From positions 1 to 42,744 of the forward strand of contig NZ_AYKS02000008.1 of assembly GCF_000496755.2 (NCBI RefSeq): DNA of 42,744 nucleotides, written 5' to 3'. The translations under genes and the position numbers were made by a program. This stretch comes from Serratia sp. DD3. GTDB lineage: Bacteria; Pseudomonadota; Gammaproteobacteria; Enterobacterales; Enterobacteriaceae. Below are positions 36,961 through 42,744 of the stretch, in pieces. How positions within the stretch are numbered: the stretch's first letter is position 1; each line of letters starts with the position of its first letter. Under the pieces are notes generated by a model. That model ran no database searches, was not told the origin of the DNA, and was given only the letters and a program-made list of their open reading frames with translations.

Positions 36961-38172
36961 TGGTTGCGAGACCGATAAGCTACGCTCAACCCGTGTAACT
37001 CGGTGTTGTACCAGGATAAAATTAATCAATACCAAAATTGCGGTGACAATAAATACCCAGCGGAATCCCATCATGGCGGAAACAGAAGAGCCGATCAGCG
37101 GGCCAACCACATTACCCAAATACATAAATGACTGGTTATAGCCAAAAATACGCCCTGTAGCCTGAGAAGGAGAGTAGCGTAACAGCAGTACTTGAATGGC
37201 AGGCATCAATGCACCATCGGCAAAGCCAAGCAAAAACCGCAAAATACCAAGCTGTATCGGGGTTTGTACCCAAGTCATGATGGCAAACAGCAGGGCAGTG
37301 AAAGCCAATGCCATGGCCAGGATCCGTGCAGTGCCGATACGGTCACCCAATCTCCCCAGGCGCGGGGCGGAAATCAAGGCGGCAACCCCCGGAATTGCGG
37401 CGATCATCCCACTGACAAAGGCAATGTTGTCTTTATAATCAGTCAGAGTCAGATCACGGATAAAGAGCGTTAAAATTGGGCTGATGGATGAGTTAGCCAA
37501 TTGGACCATCATGGTACTGACAAACAGCGTGATAATAACCCCAGGATAAGGCAATGAGCGAAACAGGGCGGCACCACTTGGTTGGTCGGCCTTTTTTATC
37601 ACTGTATGATTTTCTTTGATTAGAAACAGCGTCACCAAAAAACTGACAAACATCATGACGGCAGTGACAAAAAATACCACCCGCAACCCCAGGTGATCAG
37701 CCATTAAACCACCGAGCAATGGGCCAACGATCACCCCTGAAATAGGCCCGGTAGATAAGGTTCCCAATGCCCAGCCACTCTTATTGCGTGGTATTTGTGA
37801 AGCGATCAAGGCCATGGCATTAGGGATATAACCGGAAGTCAGCCCCATTAAGGCACGCAGAGCAAATAACTGGTAGACATTGCTGACCAGCCCTTGCAAG
37901 GCAATAAGTGTCGCCATACCCAGGGAGGCTCGCAGCAGCATTAGCTTACGTCCTCGGCGATCAGCCAGGCTCCCCCACCAAGGTGAAACGATGGCAGAAA
38001 CTAGAAACGTGCCGCTAAACACCAACCCCGACCAAATACTCAGCGATTCATGACCATCAACACCGAGTTGCTCAACATACAGCGGTAGAAAAGGCAGAAT
38101 CTGGCTCATCGCCATGCCAGTAAAGAAACAGCCGAACCATACCGAGATTAAATTAAGTTTCCATGCTTCCAT
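36952..38172 (-). CDS. mdtG: MFS multidrug efflux protein MdtG
   Basis: A 406-residue, 12-helix major-facilitator protein of the drug:proton antiporter group. The loop 2-3 signature appears as GSLADRRGRKLMLL, and the antiporter motif C-like segment GPISGVIVGPLLGG lies in helix 5. Length and the start KLNLISVWFGCFFTG match E. coli MdtG (YceE), which confers resistance to fosfomycin and deoxycholate when overproduced. The E. coli gene is in another part of the chromosome, so its place here differs. Confidence 0.88.
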   Translation of the reverse strand: MEAWKLNLISVWFGCFFTGMAMSQILPFLPLYVEQLGVDGHESLSIWSGLVFSGTFLVSAIVSPWWGSLADRRGRKLMLLRASLGMATLIALQGLVSNVYQLFALRALMGLTSGYIPNAMALIASQIPRNKSGWALGTLSTGPISGVIVGPLLGGLMADHLGLRVVFFVTAVMMFVSFLVTLFLIKENHTVIKKADQPSGAALFRSLPYPGVIITLFVSTMMVQLANSSISPILTLFIRDLTLTDYKDNIAFVSGMIAAIPGVAALISAPRLGRLGDRIGTARILAMALAFTALLFAIMTWVQTPIQLGILRFLLGFADGALMPAIQVLLLRYSPSQATGRIFGYNQSFMYLGNVVGPLIGSSVSAMMGFRWVFIVTAILVLINFILVQHRVTRVERSLSVSQPRG

Positions 38173-38226
38173 TTGAGAACAACTACCGGGATTAATTATT
38201 TAGCTTGATAATGATACCACCAGAAA

Positions 38227-38245
38227 CCGCCTGCAGTGGGCGGAA
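38227..38245. repeat. Short palindrome shared with the ttcA downstream region
   Basis: CCGCCTGCAGTGGGCGGAA closely resembles CCGCCTGCAGACGGGCGGAA at 3511-3530 (one substitution and one base of length difference). Both are intergenic palindromes with CCGCC/GGCGG arms, so they may be copies of a REP-like element. Confidence 0.35.
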
Positions 38246-38422
38246 ATGAGTGAGTAAACGTAAATAGATGAAGCGATCCAGCCTTAAACCAGCCAAGCTA
38301 GCTGCTATCCCTTGAGGAAACTGCAACGGGGTATTTCATCGCTACAAATTGATTTGCCGCTGCAAACTGCGCGACAATGCACTTATGCCATCCAATAACA
38401 GAAGCGGAACAGGTTTAACCCC

Positions 38423-39259
38423 ATGCAACAGCATCATTTAGTACTAACAAGGATAGGGTATCTTTTATTGATACTGTTGATTGCCCCGATCAAGGGATGG
38501 ACTAAGGAGCAGCAACCCTGTGATCCTCAACTGATCAGTTCATTAGCCAAACAGCTAAAGCAAGAACATTGGGTCGTTCCCACTGGTGAGCAAAACAATC
38601 CGCTGATAGCCGCAGCCTGTAAAGTGTGGGTGGAGGATGATAGCCAATCCGTGGTGGCATTAGCCTATCTTGAACCAGGCAATAAAGCCCCGGTTGGTGA
38701 GCGTGAATTCCACTTATTAGTAGGTAAGGTCAATAATCAAGATGGCCTGTTGCTGGAGTCTTACCAGGAATTGATGGCAGAAGATGCCATGCTTGAAATT
38801 GGAGGGAGTAGCTTATGGCTAGATACTGCTCGCTATCACTTGGCACCCGGTATACGGGCATTTGGCCTGGTATTAACCAGCGTTGGTAGAGGGGCCAGTA
38901 GCCCGACTGCTTGGGCTGATGGCCTATTAACGCTCTATGTACCTGATAACGGCAAATTGCGTTCGGTGTTTAGCACTTATCTTGACCTGTCGGTGTACTG
39001 TTCCTCCGACAATGGCGTACCTCCTAATGCCGACTGTGACACTGGTTTCGCTGACGTCACCCTCGGTATCGGCCCTAAACAATCCCATGGCTTTGCTGAT
39101 CTTATCGTCACGGTTAATTGGCGGACGGATGGTAACACCAAGGTAAAACAGACAGTACATTATGATGGGCAACGTTATCCGTTCCCGAATTGGATCGATC
39201 TAATGAGTAAACCTTGGGATCCAACCCAGAGTGGGGAAGCAATAAGTAAAAGCAAATAA
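38423..39259 (+). CDS. Exported protein of unknown function
   Basis: A 278-residue protein with a clear N-terminal hydrophobic stretch (IGYLLLILLIAPIKGW, about 11-26) that is probably a cleaved signal peptide. The mature part is mixed alpha/beta with cysteines near 33, 66 and in the YCSSDNGVPPNADCDTGF segment, the latter two likely forming a disulfide. A repeated tryptophan/proline-rich end (PFPNWIDLMSKPWDP) is notable. No family was recognised. It converges on arcA, with a shared hairpin. Confidence 0.7.
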   Translation: MQQHHLVLTRIGYLLLILLIAPIKGWTKEQQPCDPQLISSLAKQLKQEHWVVPTGEQNNPLIAAACKVWVEDDSQSVVALAYLEPGNKAPVGEREFHLLVGKVNNQDGLLLESYQELMAEDAMLEIGGSSLWLDTARYHLAPGIRAFGLVLTSVGRGASSPTAWADGLLTLYVPDNGKLRSVFSTYLDLSVYCSSDNGVPPNADCDTGFADVTLGIGPKQSHGFADLIVTVNWRTDGNTKVKQTVHYDGQRYPFPNWIDLMSKPWDPTQSGEAISKSK

Positions 39260-39265
39260 ATTAAA

Positions 39266-39285
39266 GGCCACCTCAAAAGGTGGCC
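39266..39285. terminator. Bidirectional terminator between the exported protein gene and arcA
   Basis: GGCCACCT (39266-39273), loop CAAA and AGGTGGCC (39278-39285) are a perfect eight-pair stem. ATATTTAT follows on the plus strand and TTTAATTTA on the minus strand, so it can serve both converging genes. Confidence 0.75.
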
Positions 39286-39313
39286 ATATTTATGGGTTAA
39301 GAATCAACTTTGC

Positions 39314-40588
39314 TTAGTAATCAATAGCATCACGGATAATTGGGCAGGTCATACAGTGACCGCCACCACGCCCACGACCCAACTCACTGCCGACAATCTC
39401 AATAACCTCAATACCTTCTTTACGAAGTTGGGTATTGGTTTTGGTATTGCGATCATAAGCCATAACCACCCCAGGAGAGAGCGCAACCATGTTGTTACCA
39501 CTGTCCCACTGTTGGCGTTCGGTGTCGTAATCATTACCTTCAGTTTCCACCACGCGCAGTTTCTTCAGGTTTAATGCCCCAGCCACGGCTTCAACAAAGG
39601 TGCCTTTATCGCGGCTCAGTTTCATACCGGTTGGGCCACTATCTGGCCGCAGTGAAAACGTTTTGATCTGATTAACGATAGCAGGGTAAAGAGTGACAAC
39701 GTCACGGTCACAGAAAGTGAATACCGTATCCAAGTGCATCGCAGCACGCAGTTTCGGCATTGCCGCGATCATCACTCGTTCAACACCGGAATGCTTGTTG
39801 GAGAACAACGAAGCTGCCAATTGGGTAATCGCCTGATGAGAGGTCCGCTCACTCATACCAATCAACACGGTTTTATTACCGATAGGCATCACATCACCCC
39901 CCTCGAGTGTTGCTGAGCCATGGTGCACGGTTGGATCCCCCCACCAGACATTGACATTGGCTTCACCAAAGTCAGGGTGGAATTTATAGATGGCTGTGGT
40001 CAGAATGGTTTCTTCATGGCGTGCTGGCCAATAGAGTGGGTTTAAAGTCACTCCACCATAAATCCAGCACGTGGTATCACGGGTGTAAAGTGTGTTAGGC
40101 AACGGTGGCAGCAGATATTCGGTAATGCCTACCGCTTCGCGGATCAGTTTAAGTTCTTCGTGATCGGCATAGCCTTCTTTAGCCAGATCAGTAGTGGAAA
40201 GACCCCCGATCAGAACTTCAGCCAATACCCGTGGAGCCAACCCATCTAAATAGCTGCGTGTTTCCTTAAGAATACCTACCGACACCTCATTCGGCACAAT
40301 CTGCTGGTCGAGGATCCACTTTCTGGCTTCTGGTAATGCCAAGGTTTCAGCCAGCAGATTATGCATTTCAACCACATCAACACCGTGCTCACGCATCTTG
40401 GTCATAAAGTCAAAATGGTCACGTTTGGCGCGTTCAACCCATAACACATCATCAAACAACAGTTCATCACAGTTACTTGGTGTTAAACGGTTATGTGCTT
40501 TACCTGGCGCACACACCATTACTTTATGCAGTTTCCCTACTTCTGAATGAACACCAAACTTAGTGTGCGTCTTTTTTTTAGTCGACAT
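39314..40588 (-). CDS. arcA: Arginine deiminase
   Basis: ArcA hydrolyses arginine to citrulline and ammonia, the first step of the arginine deiminase route, which gives ATP anaerobically and protects against acid. The 424-residue protein keeps the full catalytic set: Asp171 in YTRDTT, Glu229 in EGGD, His285 and Asp287 in MHLDTVF, and nucleophile Cys412 in GGGHCMTCP. It begins 14 bases after the arcD stop, so both are one operon. arcB (ornithine carbamoyltransferase) and arcC (carbamate kinase) are not downstream; a convergent unrelated gene follows. Confidence 0.97.
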   Translation of the reverse strand: MSTKKKTHTKFGVHSEVGKLHKVMVCAPGKAHNRLTPSNCDELLFDDVLWVERAKRDHFDFMTKMREHGVDVVEMHNLLAETLALPEARKWILDQQIVPNEVSVGILKETRSYLDGLAPRVLAEVLIGGLSTTDLAKEGYADHEELKLIREAVGITEYLLPPLPNTLYTRDTTCWIYGGVTLNPLYWPARHEETILTTAIYKFHPDFGEANVNVWWGDPTVHHGSATLEGGDVMPIGNKTVLIGMSERTSHQAITQLAASLFSNKHSGVERVMIAAMPKLRAAMHLDTVFTFCDRDVVTLYPAIVNQIKTFSLRPDSGPTGMKLSRDKGTFVEAVAGALNLKKLRVVETEGNDYDTERQQWDSGNNMVALSPGVVMAYDRNTKTNTQLRKEGIEVIEIVGSELGRGRGGGHCMTCPIIRDAIDY

Positions 40589-40602
40589 ATGACTTGCCTC
40601 TA

Positions 40603-42120
40603 TCAGATAGTAATAACGCCTGTCGCAATGCTATAAATTGCAACAATTGCGGCGACCATGATGATAACAAAGAGCCCCATTTCAGCCGGCGTGAAAGCTT
40701 TTGCATGTTGTTCACGCTTAGCGATAATGTACAACAACGTGCCCGGGCCATAGATAACGGCAGAGAGCAGAATATATTTCATTCCACCGGCATACAGCAT
40801 CAGCAATGCATAGAACGTGGCTACCGCTGCGATGATCAGATCTTTCTTGAGATTAGCCTTATCCTTTTCATAGGTTTCACCGGTCCAGGCCAGCTTCAAC
40901 CCATAGGCCCCAACCAGCAGGTAAGGGATCAGAGTTAGTGAACTGGTGAGCTCAAGTGCCAGTTGGAATGCATATTGGCTAAAGAGCGTCAGAATCAAGA
41001 AAACTTGAATGGTGATATTGGTTAACCAGACTGCCGCTGAAGGGACTGCGCTACTGTTTTCCGTACCAAATACTTTGGGCATACTTTCGCTTTTCGCTGC
41101 GGAAAACAGCACTTCTGCTGCCAGCAACGACCAAGAGAGATAGGCCCCCAGTACAGAAACAATCAAACCCACGCTGATAAAAATCGCACCCCAGCGGCCA
41201 ACAATGGCCTCTAGCACACCAGCCATAGAAGGTTGACGCAGTGCCGCCAAATCAGGGCGCAGCATGACGCCATAAGAGAGCATGGTGATCAGCACTAACA
41301 AACACAGCACACCAATAAAGCCCAGCACTGTAGCAATACCTACATGGCTACGCTCTTTCGCATAACGGGAATAAACACTGGCACCTTCAATCCCCAGGAA
41401 TACGAACACCGTGACTAACATGGTACTGCGCACCTGGCTGAACAATGACTCAGGTTCTGCAGTGGCGGTGATAGCCGCTGCCGCATGGCCCACATAGCCA
41501 TAGTCGTTAAGGTGAGATAAATCACCGGTACCTGCCAACGACGTGGCGACCTCTGGCGTCCCCCAGAAGTTGAGCATGAACATGTCACCTTTAAAGGCGA
41601 AGAACAGCACAATGATAAAAATAAAGATTGGCAGAATTTTAGCGAAGGTCGCGATAGTATTAATGGTGGCAGCATTTTTCACGCCACGTAGTATCAGAAT
41701 ATGAAACCCCCACAAAATAGCGGTGGCCACCAATACTGCCGGGATGGTATTGCCATCACCAAACACCGGGAAAAAGCCACCCAGTGTGGATTTGATCAAT
41801 ACAAAGTAGGAGACATTACCAATACAGGAGCCGGCCCAGAACCCCAGAGCAGAGATAAAACCGAGATAATTACCGAACCCGGCTTTAGCATAGATAAAAA
41901 CACCAGAATCGAGATCGGGCTTGCGCTGAGCCAATGTCTGGAAAACAAACGCCAGCATTAACATACCACCACCGGCAATACACCAAGCGATAATGGCACC
42001 AAACCCTCCGGTTGCACGCCCAAAGGTTGCCGGTAAAGAAAATATCCCAGCACCAACCATAGAACCCACCACCAACGCGGTGAGAGACCATAGGGACAAT
42101 TTATTCGTTGATGAGCTCAT
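40603..42120 (-). CDS. arcD: Arginine/ornithine-type antiporter of the ArcD/YdgI family
   Basis: A 505-residue amino acid/polyamine/organocation (APC) transporter with about 12-13 membrane helices. The helix-1 substrate loop [12 protein letters not shown] and the helix-6 [13 protein letters not shown] motif are typical of basic-amino-acid antiporters such as ArcD and E. coli YdgI. GGAAGG lies nine bases before the ATG at 42120; an upstream start at 42141 would engulf that ribosome site. With arcA following, it should bring in arginine in exchange for ornithine or citrulline. E. coli ydgI lies beside ydgH and folM, but there without arcA. Confidence 0.9.
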   Translation of the reverse strand: MSSSTNKLSLWSLTALVVGSMVGAGIFSLPATFGRATGGFGAIIAWCIAGGGMLMLAFVFQTLAQRKPDLDSGVFIYAKAGFGNYLGFISALGFWAGSCIGNVSYFVLIKSTLGGFFPVFGDGNTIPAVLVATAILWGFHILILRGVKNAATINTIATFAKILPIFIFIIVLFFAFKGDMFMLNFWGTPEVATSLAGTGDLSHLNDYGYVGHAAAAITATAEPESLFSQVRSTMLVTVFVFLGIEGASVYSRYAKERSHVGIATVLGFIGVLCLLVLITMLSYGVMLRPDLAALRQPSMAGVLEAIVGRWGAIFISVGLIVSVLGAYLSWSLLAAEVLFSAAKSESMPKVFGTENSSAVPSAAVWLTNITIQVFLILTLFSQYAFQLALELTSSLTLIPYLLVGAYGLKLAWTGETYEKDKANLKKDLIIAAVATFYALLMLYAGGMKYILLSAVIYGPGTLLYIIAKREQHAKAFTPAEMGLFVIIMVAAIVAIYSIATGVITI

Positions 42121-42209
42121 TGTCGTTTTCCTTCCTGACACCTGTCATAAGTTATTTGTTATTAAAGGATAATCGTAACCATACACTGACGATTAAATCA
42201 TAGCTGTAA

Positions 42210-42236
42210 TCATGGATTTTTCCTGTTGATAGACAT
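42210..42236 (-). CDS. Eight-codon leader ORF upstream of arcD
   Basis: On the minus strand AAGGAGGG (42243-42250) stands six bases before an ATG that opens MSINRKNP and a TGA stop. The Shine-Dalgarno is the best in the whole window and much better than arcD's own. The peptide holds a rare AGG arginine codon followed by lysine and two asparagines. The stop is 89 bases before arcD. It could serve as a leader peptide that senses arginine or translation state; it may also be a chance ORF. Confidence 0.45.
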   Translation of the reverse strand: MSINRKNP

Positions 42237-42313
42237 TTTTCACCCTCCTTATCTCAAACCAATTGGTGTAATATGTCGAGATAAACAAAAAAGCAGTATA
42301 AAAGACTAATAAA

Positions 42314-42327
42314 TTGACAATCATCAA
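42314..42327 (-). promoter_or_regulatory. FNR box upstream of arcDA
   Basis: TTGACAATCATCAA matches TTGAT-N4-ATCAA at nine of ten defined positions. It lies about 200 bases before the arcD start. On the minus strand a TATACT follows at 13 bases and a TATTAC at about 40; neither spacing is a textbook class II arrangement, so the transcription start is not fixed. Control of arginine deiminase genes by Fnr/Anr proteins is well established in Pseudomonas. Confidence 0.6.
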
Positions 42328-42744
42328 CCGACAATGCGACAAAAGGGCAAAATAAAAATTATGTCTGATTGTTGTACAGAGATAGTCTATTTGACGAGCG
42401 TTACAGTGAAATGAAAATTTTTACCTTCAAATAACGAAATGGGGTGAAGATCGTGTTGGCAACGTGCTGTAGCAGAATCAGACTAATCTCAGGTGAAATA
42501 GAAATAGCTGAATAGCACTACACAAAGACAGGTTTTGAGTTAAGCGGGCAACAGTAGAAAATATGATAGGCATCCTATTCACAATAATTTTACATTGTAT
42601 GCCTCCACTAGTTATACTAAGATTATTTTCATAAAAAACAGCACGGTGAGCTATACTAAAAACCATTCGAGTTACTTATAGGTGAGGGATGTAGCCAAGA
42701 CTCAAGTGACTTGATGAAAAGTATATACAGGCTCAGCCATAGGC
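42328..42744. promoter_or_regulatory. Region right of the arc promoter with a rightward promoter candidate
   Basis: No gene is seen in these 417 AT-rich bases. TTTACA (42589-42594) and TATACT (42613-42618), 18 bases apart, form a plausible rightward sigma70 promoter for a gene starting beyond the window. A second TATACT stands at 42652-42657. Confidence 0.35.

Noticed and set aside
42478..42666. 62-codon minus-strand open frame at the right edge
   Set aside because: It has no ribosome site, lies in AT-rich promoter-like DNA and has no recognisable composition.

Overview
The window reads as a chromosomal segment of an enterobacterium (order Enterobacterales). The gene set and order (ttcA, ydbJ, ydbH-ynbE-ydbL, hrpA, ydgD, folM, ydgH, pntAB, pfkB, uspE, fnr, ogt) overlap strongly with one part of the Escherichia coli chromosome. 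The extra genes fabV, an OlsF-type ornithine-lipid synthase and arginine deiminase, together with base composition near 50 % GC by eye, point to a Serratia/Yersinia-like member (Yersiniaceae). This placement is an inference; no 16S or marker search was possible.

Region 1 (1-14.2 kb) is accessory. It opens with a 1037-residue secreted RTX protein that joins an SGNH/GDSL-type esterase domain to a calcium-binding repeat tract made of six regular 61-62-residue super-repeats. Next comes ttcA, with the broken remains of a lambdoid prophage directly against its 5' end: the C-terminal part of a tyrosine integrase and a frameshifted NlpC/P60 tail gene K, followed by an intact phage-type lipoprotein. 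E. coli carries the Rac prophage at the same place. Beyond it lie an FRG-domain protein, a small winged-helix-like protein, a YnfU-like zinc ribbon, a nitroreductase, a frameshifted C-terminal scrap of pyruvate:flavodoxin oxidoreductase (nifJ/ydbK), an SMR-type drug exporter, and a tight three-gene operon of unknown role (TPR protein, PcfJ-like protein, DUF1266 protein).

Region 2 (14.4-34.8 kb) is conserved core: ydbJ-like lipoprotein, a small membrane protein, the ydbH-ynbE-ydbL intermembrane lipid-transport operon, hrpA, the periplasmic protease ydgD, folM, ydgH, pntAB (proton-translocating transhydrogenase), pfkB, fabV (triclosan-insensitive enoyl reductase), uspE, fnr and ogt. Between pntB and pfkB is a 12-bp tandem repeat rich in GATC sites. 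Between pfkB and fabV there are two nested inverted-repeat structures.

Region 3 (35-42.7 kb) holds the OlsF-type bifunctional acyltransferase, the MFS exporter mdtG, an unrecognised exported protein, and an arcD-arcA operon (arginine antiporter plus arginine deiminase). The arc operon has a near-consensus FNR box upstream and an eight-codon leader ORF with a perfect Shine-Dalgarno. A similar FNR box lies just upstream of fnr itself, suggesting that the Fnr encoded here regulates itself and the arc operon. Neither arcB nor arcC is in the window.
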